Shown here one piece after another: positions 1-8,697 of a stretch of DNA of 22,522 nucleotides (position 1 is its first letter; every line of letters starts with the position of its first letter). The notes beneath the pieces were generated by a model. It did no database searches and was not told the origin of the DNA. It was given only the letters and a program-made list of their open reading frames with translations. Made by a program: the position numbers and the translations under genes. This DNA is from Bovifimicola sp964595785. GTDB taxonomy: Bacteria; Bacillota; Clostridia; Lachnospirales; Lachnospiraceae. Where the stretch lies: the NCBI GenBank assembly GCA_964595785.1, contig CAZQRO010000027.1, positions 1-22,522 on the forward strand. Reading direction: 5' to 3'.

Positions 1-1788
1 AATTTCTCTTGTTATTTCTTTTAAAAATCTCTCTTCTCTTTCATCTAAAAAAGTATTCAGTATATTATAAATTTTTTTATGATATTTATTTAATAGCATT
101 TTCTCATGTTCATCTAATAATTTTACATCTATTGCCTGTAAATCAAAAGGCACTAATGTCAGTGTTTCAAACTCCATAAATCTTCCGAATTCATTTTTTT
201 CTCTTTCTTTACAGACAATCATATTTTCCAAACGAATTCCGTATTTATCTGTAATGTATAATCCTGGTTCATTTGATGTTATCATTCCGGGTTCAATTAC
301 ACTGCTTAACTTTTTGCCGCTACCAAGTCTCCAGCGAATATTATTTGGTCCTTCGTGGACATTTAACAGATATCCTACTCCATGCCCTGTACCATGATTA
401 TAGTCAAGTCCTTCTCTCCACAATGCACTTCTTGCAAGAATGTCAAGATTTGCCCCTGTCATTCCATATAAGAATTTCACATCACCCAGTGCTAAATTTC
501 CTTTTAGAACTAATGTATAAGATTTCTTCTCTTCCGCAGTTAATTCTCCACATGCAAGTGTTCTTGTAATATCTGTTGTTCCCTCCAGATAATGTGCACC
601 CGTATCAATCAAAACAAAAGATTTATTTTCGATTTTAATATTACTTTCCTTACTTGGTGAATAGTGAACAATAGCACCGTGCTTTCCATATGCTGCTATA
701 GGTTCAAAACTTTCTTCAATAAAGCCATCCATTTTAGACCTTTCACTTACAAGTTTTTCTGCTATATCTAATTCGGTGATATTATTACATACATTCTCTT
801 TAAACCAGTATAAGAATTTAACATACGCAACAGCATCCTTAATATGCGCTTCTGCCTCATTTAATATCTCTGTCTCATTCTTTTCAGCCTTCATAAGTGT
901 TGTGGGATTAATGGCATTATATATTCTGCACCTTGATATCTTATTATAAATTGAATAATTAATTCTGTCTAAATCTGCCATTATCAGTCGTCTGTCTGCC
1001 ATTAAGGCAACATCTGAAATATCATTATAAATATCTTCATAATCTTTTATAGTTATACTTAATCCAATCAGATATTCCTTTACGTTTTCAATTGATTTTC
1101 TATTACAGTACAAAACAAGTTTATCTTCCGTTATAATAATATAACTAAGAATAAGCGGACTGCATTTTATATCATTTCCACGGATATTAAGAAGCCACGC
1201 AATATCATCAAGAGCTGTAATAATGTGTCCATAAATTTTTCTTTTTGAAAGGACTTCTCTTAAACGACTTATTTTAGAGGCTGCACTTTCGCCTGAATAC
1301 TTTTCTTCAAGAACAAATGCATCAGATACAGAAAGTTCCGGTCTGTCAGTCCACATTTCTTTTACCAAATCAAGATTGTCTGCCATATTGACTTTTTTTC
1401 CATGATTATCAAATATTTTCTTAAGACCTATTACAGAAGATGCCGCCATACACCTTCCATCAAAACCCATTGTCATGCCATCATTTAATTTATGCAGCAA
1501 AAAACGGTTAATGGTCATTACATTTTCAAGTCCGGCTTTATATAGTGTAATCTGACTGCCATTAAGTTCCGCTTCCGCCTGAAGATAATATCTTCCATCT
1601 GTCCATAATCCGGCTTCTGTCATAGTCACAATAAGTGTACCTGCCGAGCCTGTAAATCCTGATAAATATTCCCTTGCTTTAAAATAACCGCCAACAAATT
1701 CCGAACCATGGTAATCATCTGTAGGCACGTAATATACATCTATTTCATATTTTTTCATTAACGCTCTAAGTTCTTTTATTCTGTCCAT
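1..1788 (-). CDS. pepP: Xaa-Pro aminopeptidase (aminopeptidase P, M24B), 3' end off window
   Basis: This is a cytoplasmic metallopeptidase that removes an N-terminal residue preceding proline. I translated 596 codons without a stop from the ATG at 1788. The start follows GAGGTGAGG, and the frame runs to base 1, so the C-terminus lies just outside. Two creatinase-type N-terminal domains precede the pita-bread catalytic domain. All five metal ligands are visible: D395 (in IDTGAHY), D406 (TTDITRT), H469 (GTGHGVG), E507 (SNEPGLY) and E541 (FETLTL). The length matches the long, about 600-residue form common in Clostridia, so probably only the last few residues are missing. It follows the amylase by 26 bases and is probably the last gene of a birA-amylase-pepP operon. 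No defect is visible in the part present. Confidence 0.93.
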   Translation of the reverse strand, partial: MDRIKELRALMKKYEIDVYYVPTDDYHGSEFVGGYFKAREYLSGFTGSAGTLIVTMTEAGLWTDGRYYLQAEAELNGSQITLYKAGLENVMTINRFLLHKLNDGMTMGFDGRCMAASSVIGLKKIFDNHGKKVNMADNLDLVKEMWTDRPELSVSDAFVLEEKYSGESAASKISRLREVLSKRKIYGHIITALDDIAWLLNIRGNDIKCSPLILSYIIITEDKLVLYCNRKSIENVKEYLIGLSITIKDYEDIYNDISDVALMADRRLIMADLDRINYSIYNKISRCRIYNAINPTTLMKAEKNETEILNEAEAHIKDAVAYVKFLYWFKENVCNNITELDIAEKLVSERSKMDGFIEESFEPIAAYGKHGAIVHYSPSKESNIKIENKSFVLIDTGAHYLEGTTDITRTLACGELTAEEKKSYTLVLKGNLALGDVKFLYGMTGANLDILARSALWREGLDYNHGTGHGVGYLLNVHEGPNNIRWRLGSGKKLSSVIEPGMITSNEPGLYITDKYGIRLENMIVCKEREKNEFGRFMEFETLTLVPFDLQAIDVKLLDEHEKMLLNKYHKKIYNILNTFLDEREERFLKEITREI

Positions 1789-1814
1789 AATATCAACCTC
1801 ACCTCATAAAAATC

Positions 1815-3410
1815 TTAGTTTTCTAATTCAGAAGTATTGTTTTCTAAATGTTTATAATTGCTTCCATAAAATGTTTGAGGCTCTGTTTGGTTTTTAACTT
1901 CAGCATAAGCAGACACTTCTTTTTCATCCTTAAATTCTTCTGAAACTCTAATTCCCACATTTTGACCTATTTTCAATCGGTAAACCGAAACTGAACCATC
2001 ATTAACTTTAAATTCTCCAAAACCATTTTCATCTATCATTATATTGTCTGAAACATTTTTCAAAGCATCTGTGAACCAGAGTCCTGTAAAATGTTTTCCA
2101 ACGAACATTTTTTTCTTTCCACCCTTTTCTACCGTCATTAATACTGCGAGTCCTGAATTTCTAAATTCACTCACACCCTCTAATGTCCAGCCTACAATTT
2201 TACTATTGTCAAAATAGTCGTGCATTTTGCCATATGCATTGTATGAACGCAGTTTTAATAAAGTCTTTAAATCTTTAACAGGTTTCAGTTTATCATGTGG
2301 TATACCATAATAATCACCATAAAATACACATGGATATCCTTCATTTCTAAGAAGAATCAGAGAATACGCATGTGGTTTAAACCATTCTAATACAAAAGAT
2401 TCTAAAGCCTGTCCATACTGCGTGTCATGATTATCCACAAATGTAACTGCAAGTTCAGGTCTTGAACTAAGTAATGTGTTCTTAAGTATATACCGCATAT
2501 CAAAATAGCCGTTGCTTCTTGAAGCATGAAATAAATTAAAATGAAGTGGTACATCAAAAAGAGACAGTGTACTTTCTGTCTTCTCTATATAATTTTCAAG
2601 TATTGGCAATTCTGCATTCCAGTATTCACCTACTGCAAATATTGGTTTGTTAAATGCATTTCTTAATTTTTTTAACCATACTTTATAAAAATTAAAATCA
2701 ATATGCTTAACTGCATCCAGTCTGAATCCGTCAACACCTGTGAATTCAAAATACCATTTGCCCCAGCGTTCAAGTTCTTCTACCACTTCTTCATCACTCA
2801 TGTCTAAATCAACACCCATAAGGTAGTCGTAATTGCCGAATTCCCCATCTACATCGCTGTCCCATTCCTTACCGATAAATCTGTATATTCCGTTTTCCTG
2901 ACTTTTAGCATCATAATCAGTTCCGTGAAAATTTGTCCAGTCCCATTTAAAATCAGAATATTTACCATTTCTTCCCGGAAATGTGAACTTAGTCCATACA
3001 GTTATTTTTCTCTTTCCCTGAATTTCAACATTTCTGTCTTTTTCATCATAGCCATATGCGAAAATTCTCTCTTTTTCATCAGCACCCATTCTATGACCTA
3101 AAACTATATCTGCTAAAACTTCAATATTGTTCTTTCTTAAAACCTTGACGGCTTCAAGATATTCATCTTTTGTTCCATATTTTGTCGGGATAGTACCTTT
3201 TTGATTAAATTCACCAAGATCATATAAATCATACACAGCATACCCTACATCATTAACACCGCTTGCACCCTTATATGCAGGCGGAAGCCATACTGCGGTT
3301 ATTCCTGCTGCTTTTAGGGCAGGTGCCTCAGCTGCAACCCTCTTCCAGTGCAAACAGTCAGCTTGAAGATACCATTCAAAATCCTGCATCATAGTTTTAT
3401 TTTTATCCAT
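1815..3410 (-). CDS. Cytoplasmic alpha-amylase (GH13, subfamily 5 type)
   Basis: This enzyme hydrolyses internal alpha-1,4 bonds of glycogen, starch or maltodextrins. The 531-residue protein begins MDKNKTMMQDFEWYL, typical of the intracellular/bacillary GH13_5 group. It has no signal peptide, so it should act in the cytoplasm. The four GH13 regions are visible: DIVLGH near 101-106, GFRLDAVKH with nucleophile D232, the acid/base E262 in VGEYW, and FVDNHD with transition-state D329. I chose ATG 3410 because AGAAAGG lies 10 bases upstream. An in-frame TTG at 3419 would be only a few bases from that site. The C-terminal tail beyond about residue 485 is charged and not recognised as a domain. The gene starts 15 bases after birA. 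With glgA nearby it may take part in internal glycogen turnover (inference). Confidence 0.93.
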   Translation of the reverse strand: MDKNKTMMQDFEWYLQADCLHWKRVAAEAPALKAAGITAVWLPPAYKGASGVNDVGYAVYDLYDLGEFNQKGTIPTKYGTKDEYLEAVKVLRKNNIEVLADIVLGHRMGADEKERIFAYGYDEKDRNVEIQGKRKITVWTKFTFPGRNGKYSDFKWDWTNFHGTDYDAKSQENGIYRFIGKEWDSDVDGEFGNYDYLMGVDLDMSDEEVVEELERWGKWYFEFTGVDGFRLDAVKHIDFNFYKVWLKKLRNAFNKPIFAVGEYWNAELPILENYIEKTESTLSLFDVPLHFNLFHASRSNGYFDMRYILKNTLLSSRPELAVTFVDNHDTQYGQALESFVLEWFKPHAYSLILLRNEGYPCVFYGDYYGIPHDKLKPVKDLKTLLKLRSYNAYGKMHDYFDNSKIVGWTLEGVSEFRNSGLAVLMTVEKGGKKKMFVGKHFTGLWFTDALKNVSDNIMIDENGFGEFKVNDGSVSVYRLKIGQNVGIRVSEEFKDEKEVSAYAEVKNQTEPQTFYGSNYKHLENNTSELEN

Positions 3411-3425
3411 TTTTATCAAACCTTT

Positions 3426-4415
3426 CTAATCAATCATTTTGACAGAAACCTCTCCTGAAGAAAGTTTTTCTATTCTGCCATCAGCATATTCTACCACAAG
3501 GGCTGCATTATCATCTATATCCTTCACAAGTAAACTTTCCTGTACTTTCGTGTTTCTTATGTAAACATATTTACCTATAAGCATGGATTTTTCTTTGTAT
3601 TTGTGCATAAATTCATGTAATTCTAAGTTTTCATAATATTTATAAATGTTACTAATAACTTCTGCCGCTAATTTGCAGCGTAAATCTTCTATTTCGCATG
3701 TTTTTTCTTTCAATAATCCTGTTGCAATATTTCTAATTTCTTCCGGAAAATCTTCTTCCTGCGTTTTTACATTTATGCCTATTCCTAAAACAGCATAATC
3801 AAGTCTGCCTGTTTCTAAGTTCATAGATGCTTCCGTAAGAATTCCGCAGACTTTTTTATCACCATGATATATGTCATTTACCCATTTTATCTGAGTATCA
3901 ACTCCTACTACGCTTTCTATTGCTTCAGCAACCGCCACCGCAGCCATTGTAGTGATAAATAATGCTTCTGTTGAAACAACTTCAGGTTTCAATAATATGC
4001 TCATATATATTCCGCTGTTTGATGGTGAATAGAAGTTCCTGTTAAGACGTCCGCGTCCGTTAGTCTGTTCTTCTGAAATTAATATCTTCCATTCTCCCGC
4101 ACCCACTGACGCCATTTTCTTAAGACTCGTATTTGTGGAATCAATGATTTTAAAAATTTCAATATCTGTCTTCTTACTCAATTCTTCTGATAAATATTGT
4201 TCTATTCCTTCTTTTGACAGGACGTCACTTTCTTCGCTCATGCAGTATCCTTTATTATTAACACCGGCAATTTTGTATCCCTCACTCGTAAGAGATTTTA
4301 CAGCCTTCCATACCGCATTTCTGCTAACACCTAATTCCTTTGCAATTTCTTCTCCTGAAAAATGTTTTCCTTTATTATCTTTCAATATCTTTAATACATT
4401 CTCTTTTACACTCAT
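3426..4415 (-). CDS. birA: Bifunctional biotin-[acetyl-CoA-carboxylase] ligase / biotin operon repressor
   Basis: BirA joins biotin to biotin-dependent carboxylases through biotinyl-AMP; the N-terminal HTH form also represses biotin genes. The 329-residue protein has a winged HTH at about 1-58 (SGEEIAKELGVSRNAVWKAV), then the ligase domain with the biotinyl-adenylate loop GRGR (120-123), KWVNDI (177-182) and the catalytic lysine in KKVCGIL (K188). GIGINV and the small SH3-like C-terminal domain follow. All regions of the bifunctional (group II) form are present. The ATG at 4415 follows GGTGAAATT. It is the first gene of the minus-strand birA-amylase-pepP run and is divergent from the DUF1292 gene. 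No biotin genes or BirA operators were recognised here. Confidence 0.94.
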   Translation of the reverse strand: MSVKENVLKILKDNKGKHFSGEEIAKELGVSRNAVWKAVKSLTSEGYKIAGVNNKGYCMSEESDVLSKEGIEQYLSEELSKKTDIEIFKIIDSTNTSLKKMASVGAGEWKILISEEQTNGRGRLNRNFYSPSNSGIYMSILLKPEVVSTEALFITTMAAVAVAEAIESVVGVDTQIKWVNDIYHGDKKVCGILTEASMNLETGRLDYAVLGIGINVKTQEEDFPEEIRNIATGLLKEKTCEIEDLRCKLAAEVISNIYKYYENLELHEFMHKYKEKSMLIGKYVYIRNTKVQESLLVKDIDDNAALVVEYADGRIEKLSSGEVSVKMID

Positions 4416-4451
4416 AATTTCACCAGCCTCTTTTTTAACTACTAATATTGT

Positions 4452-4480
4452 ATTCTACACCAATTCTTTGATAATTTAAA
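4452..4480 (-). promoter_or_regulatory. Possible sigma-A promoter of birA
   Basis: In the 150-base divergent gap, the minus strand reads TTTAAA (4475-4480), 17 bases, then TAGAAT (4452-4457), 37 bases upstream of the birA start. The -10 is good and the -35 weak. On the plus strand a TATAAT lies at 4499-4504, which may serve the DUF1292 gene, but it has no clear -35. Confidence 0.35.
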
Positions 4481-4565
4481 GCATTTTAAGTTGCATTTTA
4501 TAATACTATCTGATAAAGTAACAGCAGAAGGTTTTCTTCTAATATTAATGAAATGAGGTTAATAA

Positions 4566-4892
4566 ATGAGCGATATTGAAAATCAGGAATTAGAGAACAA
4601 CGAAGAGGCTACAGTTACACTTGAACTTGATGACGGAACTTCTGTTGAATGTGCCGTACTTACAATTTTCCCGGTTGGCGAAAATGATTATATTGCACTT
4701 CTTCCACTTGATGGCGAATCTGCAGAGGAAGGTGAAGTATATTTATATAAATATACGGAATCTCCGGAAGGCGAACCATCATTAGACAATATTATGGATG
4801 ACGACGAATATGAGGCTGTTGCAGATGCTTTCGATGAATTACTTGATTCACAGGAATATGATGAAATAATTACCGAAGATGACGCAGAATAG
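4566..4892 (+). CDS. DUF1292 family small acidic protein
   Basis: A 108-residue, strongly acidic protein of the DUF1292 family (YrzB-like), widespread in Firmicutes and of unknown function. The core is a run of beta strands: VTLELDDGTSVECAVLTIF, then DYIALLPL, then VYLYKY. It is flanked by an acidic N-terminus and an Asp/Glu-rich tail (DDDEYEAVADAFDELL). There is no membrane segment or catalytic motif. The ATG at 4566 follows GAGGTTAATAA. It is the only confident plus-strand gene in the window, is monocistronic, and ends 33 bases before a strong terminator. In many Clostridia this family sits near yrrK and mtaB-type genes; here it stands alone. Confidence 0.85.
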   Translation: MSDIENQELENNEEATVTLELDDGTSVECAVLTIFPVGENDYIALLPLDGESAEEGEVYLYKYTESPEGEPSLDNIMDDDEYEAVADAFDELLDSQEYDEIITEDDAE

Positions 4893-4925
4893 AATAGACA
4901 TTCTAATTGTATGAATTATTAAAAA

Positions 4926-4981
4926 CCGATTGTATCTAAATGTATATCGTTAAATAACATTTAGTTCAATCGGCTTTTTTT
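4926..4981. terminator. Bidirectional intrinsic terminator between converging genes
   Basis: CCGATTG (4926-4932) pairs with CAATCGG (4967-4973), with inner arms AAATGT and ACATTT. The plus strand continues into a T7 run (4975-4981). On the minus strand the hairpin is followed by TTTTTAAT. The hairpin therefore can end both the DUF1292 transcript and the CmpB-type transcript, whose stop codon overlaps the T run. Confidence 0.85.
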
Positions 4982-5558
4982 ACATTCTGAATTGTAATAT
5001 GTTATTATCTTCAGATTTAACATTCCCTCTGTGAATATTAATAACACTTCTTGTAAAATCAACAAAATAATATATAATTGCAGCAATGACAATAATTTTT
5101 CCTGTGAATACCGGTATTCGTGAAATACCCATGAAAACGATATTTTTAATAAATGCAAATTCTGCTACAGCATATAGTCCCCATGCCACAGAACTTTCCA
5201 AACAAATAATGCCTTTATAATTGAATGGTTTATTACTGTAATCCCACCAAAGACATCCAAATGCTCTTATCATTAATCTTGCAGCCATATATTCAACAAA
5301 TGTCGCTAATATTAATCCAAAAATAAATATTAAAATTACATTATCTGAAAAAGGTCTTAATGCTGAATGAACAAGAATTCCTCCAAATCCATATATAGGG
5401 CAAATCGGACCATGTATAAATCCCCGGTTAGTGAGCTTTTTATTGCAAAACGATATGTAAAGCGTTTCGACAATCCAACCCATAATGCCATACACTAAAA
5501 ACCATAGTGAAAAATTGTAAAAGTTCTCTCCTATTCCAGGTACTATATTATTCCACAT
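4980..5558 (-). CDS. Putative ABC transporter permease, CmpB type (PF06541-like membrane protein)
   Basis: A 192-residue integral membrane protein with about five hydrophobic segments (roughly 14-34, 58-72, 78-98, 120-140 and 148-170). It carries the family landmarks GFIHGPICPIYGFGG near residue 46 and the later WWDYSNKPFNYKGIICLESS region. The family is annotated as a putative ABC permease, but no ATPase or binding-protein gene lies nearby and its substrate is unknown. ATG 5558 follows GGAG at an 8-base spacing. It lies 59 bases downstream of the HD-domain gene and is the last gene of the glgA transcript, if all three are co-transcribed. The stop codon overlaps the bidirectional terminator. 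Confidence 0.8.
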   Translation of the reverse strand: MWNNIVPGIGENFYNFSLWFLVYGIMGWIVETLYISFCNKKLTNRGFIHGPICPIYGFGGILVHSALRPFSDNVILIFIFGLILATFVEYMAARLMIRAFGCLWWDYSNKPFNYKGIICLESSVAWGLYAVAEFAFIKNIVFMGISRIPVFTGKIIVIAAIIYYFVDFTRSVINIHRGNVKSEDNNILQFRM

Positions 5559-5617
5559 ATCTAAATCTCCATATCACTTAATGTATTTTTAACTATTCAG
5601 AAACCTACTCTTAACAG

Positions 5618-6187
5618 TTAATGTATTTTTATTGTAGTATCAAATCTCATCATATTATTCTTAATGCGCTCAGTAGTTTCTATAAATCCACAATATTTAT
5701 CAGCATACATAACCACATATCCTTCCATATGTTTTGGAGGAATAACGGTTAATGGCCACATATGTTTTAAGATTATATCTCTCTCAACATCATTAAGGTC
5801 AAAATATTTCTTTGCATTATTTAGCGCTGTCCTCGGATGTGTTAATCCATGAAAATGGTTTCCTGTTTCTTTGCAGTGTGTATGCCAGTCATATAAAAAT
5901 AAATCATGCAGCAAACCACCCCTAGCGGCAGAAATATAATCAAAATTATAATATTTACATATCTTATAACTTATATATGATACAGAAATACAATGTTCAA
6001 GGGTTGTTGTTGTTCCATGTTGGATATAATTATTCATTTCCTTAAATTTCTCATTGTTCATTATATCATAAACACATTCCATATATCTTTTGTCATTTAA
6101 ACATTCCTTACCATCTAACCACTTTTCTTCATTGAGTTTTTTAATAATCTGCTTTCTTAGAATGTCATTGTTTAACTCTTTATTCAT
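5618..6187 (-). CDS. HD-domain hydrolase
   Basis: A 189-residue soluble protein of the HD superfamily of metal-dependent phosphohydrolases. The HD signature is visible as LEHC, the GGLLHDLFLYDWH doublet and the distal ADKYCG aspartate. THPRTAL and ILKHMWPLT lie between them, in a pattern typical of uncharacterised Clostridia HD proteins. The substrate is unknown. I place the start at ATG 6187 because AGAAAGGG lies 8 bases upstream. A longer frame from ATG 6208 would overlap the glgA stop and lacks a ribosome site. It follows glgA by 14 bases, so co-transcription is likely, but a role in glycogen metabolism is not shown. Confidence 0.85.
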   Translation of the reverse strand: MNKELNNDILRKQIIKKLNEEKWLDGKECLNDKRYMECVYDIMNNEKFKEMNNYIQHGTTTTLEHCISVSYISYKICKYYNFDYISAARGGLLHDLFLYDWHTHCKETGNHFHGLTHPRTALNNAKKYFDLNDVERDIILKHMWPLTVIPPKHMEGYVVMYADKYCGFIETTERIKNNMMRFDTTIKIH

Positions 6188-6201
6188 TATAGAATCCCTT
6201 T

Positions 6202-7647
6202 CTACCATCCAAGTAACCAGTTGTAAAGATTCTCATATTTCTTAGCTGAATTAGCCCATGAGAAATCAACTGCCATTGCTCTGTCCACCATCTTATTCCA
6301 TTCGCGTTTCTTATCATAATAAATATATTTCGCAAAACCAATAATGTCAAGCATTTCATGTGCATTATAATTTTTAAATGAAAATCCTGTTCCGGTGCTC
6401 TCATACTGATTGTATGGTTCAACGGTATCTTTAAGCCCGCCTGTCTCTCTTACAATCGGAATTGTTCCATATCTTAAACTCATTAACTGGCTGAGTCCGC
6501 AAGGTTCAAATAATGATGGCATTAAAAATGCATCGCATGCAGCATACACCTTATGTGACATTTCCTCCGAATAATATATATTTGCAGATACCCTGTTACC
6601 ATATTTCCAATCATAATATCTGAACATATTTTCATATTTTTCTTCACCTGTACCAAGAATTACAAACTGTACATCATCTGAACATATCTGATCCATCACA
6701 TAGGCAATAAGGTCTAATCCTTTCTGATCTGTAAGTCTCGATACAAGTCCTATCATAAATTTATCCTTATTTACTTCAAGTCCTAACTGTTCCTGAAGTG
6801 ATGTCTTATTCTTATATTTCTCTTTTCTGAAATTAATAGCATTATATTTGTAATTTATCTTATTATCTGTCTCAGGATTATATTCATCATAGTCAATACC
6901 ATTAACTATTCCGCAAAGAGAACTGCTTCTGGCACGCATAAGCCCGTCAAGACCTTCACCATAAAATGCTGTCTTTATCTCTTCAGCATAAGTTTCACTT
7001 ACTGTTGTAACAAAATCAGCATATGCTATTCCTCCTTTAAGAAGATTAGCATCATCATAAACCTTAAGTTTATCAGATGTAAAATAATAATCTGACAGTC
7101 CTGAATATGCCTGAATAGTTTTTATATCCCATATACCCTGAAACTTAAGATTATGTATTGTCATAATGGATTTCATGTTACGGTAAAAATCTCCGCCTCT
7201 AAAACTGTCTTTAAGATAAACCGGTACAAGTCCTGTCTGCCAGTCATGACAATGCACAATATCCGGCTGGAACCCTATAACAGGTAATGCTGAAAGAGCT
7301 GCACGTGAAAAATATGAGAATTTCTCCAAATCGTATTTCAAATTACCATATGGTTTGGGTCCTCCAAAATAAGCCTCATTATCTATAAAATAAAAGGTTA
7401 TTCCATCATGAATAAGTTTAAAAATACCTACATATTTATTTCTATAGCCTATATCCATATAAAAATACGAAACAAATTCTAATCTCTCTGTAAAATGCCA
7501 TGGCATACTAAGATATTTAGGTAAAATTACACGTACATCAAATTCATTCTTGTCAAAACATTTAGGTAATGAACCTACTACATCTGCAAGACCACCTGTT
7601 TTAATAAATGGTACTGCTTCTGATGCTACAAATAGTATTTTTTTCAT
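6202..7647 (-). CDS. glgA: Glycogen synthase (ADP-glucose starch/glycogen synthase, GT5)
   Basis: GlgA extends alpha-1,4-glucan chains from ADP-glucose in the cytoplasm. The 481-residue protein has the GT-B fold landmarks of family GT5. These are the N-terminal KTGGLADVVGSLPK with the ADP-glucose-binding lysine (K16), DIVHCHDWQTGL, the mid-protein GLVSRLTDQKGLDLI, and the C-terminal PSLFEPCGLSQLMSLRYGT followed by ETGGLKDTV. The length is standard. I chose ATG 7647 (MKKILFVASE). The in-frame TTG at 7659 lies one base from the AGAAAGG site, too close to use, although the ATG spacing of 13 is somewhat long. The other glg genes are not in the window. It has its own promoter upstream and leads an HD-domain and CmpB-type gene. 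Confidence 0.95.
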   Translation of the reverse strand: MKKILFVASEAVPFIKTGGLADVVGSLPKCFDKNEFDVRVILPKYLSMPWHFTERLEFVSYFYMDIGYRNKYVGIFKLIHDGITFYFIDNEAYFGGPKPYGNLKYDLEKFSYFSRAALSALPVIGFQPDIVHCHDWQTGLVPVYLKDSFRGGDFYRNMKSIMTIHNLKFQGIWDIKTIQAYSGLSDYYFTSDKLKVYDDANLLKGGIAYADFVTTVSETYAEEIKTAFYGEGLDGLMRARSSSLCGIVNGIDYDEYNPETDNKINYKYNAINFRKEKYKNKTSLQEQLGLEVNKDKFMIGLVSRLTDQKGLDLIAYVMDQICSDDVQFVILGTGEEKYENMFRYYDWKYGNRVSANIYYSEEMSHKVYAACDAFLMPSLFEPCGLSQLMSLRYGTIPIVRETGGLKDTVEPYNQYESTGTGFSFKNYNAHEMLDIIGFAKYIYYDKKREWNKMVDRAMAVDFSWANSAKKYENLYNWLLGW

Positions 7648-7701
7648 ATAAGCAACCAAACCTTTCTACTCCCTGCATCCAAAAATTTCGCAGGTGAAAT
7701 T

Positions 7702-7730
7702 ATCATACTATGTTAATATGCACAACTCAA
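7702..7730 (-). promoter_or_regulatory. Sigma-A promoter of glgA
   Basis: The minus strand reads TTGAGT (7725-7730), a 17-base spacer, then TATGAT (7702-7707), about 55 bases upstream of the glgA start. The -35 touches the distal arm of the hairpin that follows spo0A, so termination and glgA initiation are adjacent. Confidence 0.6.
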
Positions 7731-7784
7731 AAATGAGTTATAATAATATTCATATTTACATACAAAATTATTATAACTCATTTT
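7730..7784 (-). terminator. Long perfect hairpin after spo0A, probable terminator
   Basis: Two 18-base arms (7730-7747 and 7767-7784) are perfect inverted repeats around a 19-base loop. Each arm contains GAGTTATAATAAT. On the minus strand the hairpin ends in a five-T run. It lies 25 bases after the spo0A stop. The stem is very AT-rich, so termination is likely but not certain; a protein-binding palindrome is the alternative. Confidence 0.6.
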
Positions 7785-7809
7785 CTATTTCATTTAAAGT
7801 GTTTTTTCT

Positions 7810-8607
7810 CTAATTGCATTTATATTCCAGTCTGATTTTATCTGCAATTAATGCAATAAACTCAGAATTTGTAGGTTTTCCTTTGCCATTATTAATAGTA
7901 TATCCAAATAATTCATCTATTGTATCCATTTTCCCTCTTGTCCATGCCACTTCTATTGCATGTCTTATTGCACGTTCGACACGACTAGGCGTTGTATTGT
8001 TTTTTCTAGCAATTGTCGGATAAAGACCTTTTGTTATGGAATTTAATATATCCATATCATTAATTTCCATAATAATAGCATCTCGCAGAAACTGATATCC
8101 TTTAATATGTGCCGGAACTCCCACTTCGTGAATAACATTAGTTACATCGCCTTCAAGATTTCTCTCTATGTATTCCTTCTTATTTTCAAATGCATTAATC
8201 TTTCTTGGTTCAAGGCTCTTTTTCTTAATACTATTCTTAATATGCTTTACTCTGCTTAATACCATTTCATTATCAAATGGTTTCATAATGTAATAACATG
8301 CACCAAGGTCAAAGGCATCATCTGTTATTGTCTCTCTTCCCACCGCCGACAACACGATAAATGCCGGCTTCTTTTTCATACCGGTCTCCTTATTAACCTT
8401 ATCCATTACAGCCAGTCCATCAAATTTTGGCATAATAATATCTATTAAAACCACATCCGGTTCCTGCTTCGTTATGACATTAATTGCTTCCTCTCCATTT
8501 TTCGCCTTACCAACAACCTGAATTTCTTCATCACTGCTAAGCAAATCATCAAGTATCTGCAAAATTCTCTCATTATCTTCTGCTATTACAACGTCGAGTT
8601 TCTCCAT
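7810..8607 (-). CDS. spo0A: Sporulation master response regulator Spo0A
   Basis: Spo0A is the phosphorelay-controlled transcription factor that starts sporulation and other stationary-phase programmes. The 265-residue protein is full length. The receiver domain (about 1-125) keeps the acidic pocket (E10, D11), phosphoacceptor D56 in LIDIIMP, S87 in VLSAVG and K109 in MKPFD. The C-terminal DNA-binding domain (about 150-265) has the nearly invariant recognition region TPSRVERAIRHAIEVAWTRG. The start at 8607 follows AAGGGG. No damage is visible, in contrast to the spoIVB and spoIIIA genes of this window. In related genomes spoIVB lies directly upstream; here a Fic gene intervenes. It has its own promoter with an upstream 0A box, so autoregulation is likely. 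Confidence 0.97.
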   Translation of the reverse strand: MEKLDVVIAEDNERILQILDDLLSSDEEIQVVGKAKNGEEAINVITKQEPDVVLIDIIMPKFDGLAVMDKVNKETGMKKKPAFIVLSAVGRETITDDAFDLGACYYIMKPFDNEMVLSRVKHIKNSIKKKSLEPRKINAFENKKEYIERNLEGDVTNVIHEVGVPAHIKGYQFLRDAIIMEINDMDILNSITKGLYPTIARKNNTTPSRVERAIRHAIEVAWTRGKMDTIDELFGYTINNGKGKPTNSEFIALIADKIRLEYKCN

Positions 8608-8649
8608 TTTCCCCTTAATTCTTCTATTTTGTTTTTATTTGCATACATA

Positions 8650-8678
8650 ATTATATATTTTTACCTAAAATAATGCAA
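8650..8678 (-). promoter_or_regulatory. Sigma-A type promoter of spo0A
   Basis: The minus strand reads TTGCAT (8673-8678), a 17-base spacer, then a perfect TATAAT (8650-8655), 42 bases upstream of the ATG. No convincing sigma-H promoter was seen in the 231-base region between the Fic stop and spo0A. Confidence 0.65.
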
Positions 8679-8697
8679 AAAATAGTTATCGTATATT

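Noticed and set aside
273..569. Open frame of 98 codons on the plus strand
   Set aside because: It lies opposite the aminopeptidase P gene, whose five metal ligands are all read from the minus strand; no ribosome site or family resemblance.
3411..7660. Shared leader sequence TAGAAAGGTTTG before both the amylase and glgA as a common glycogen regulatory motif
   Set aside because: It is mostly the Shine-Dalgarno region; similar GAAAGG forms also precede the HD-domain and spoIIIAD genes, so coincidence is enough.
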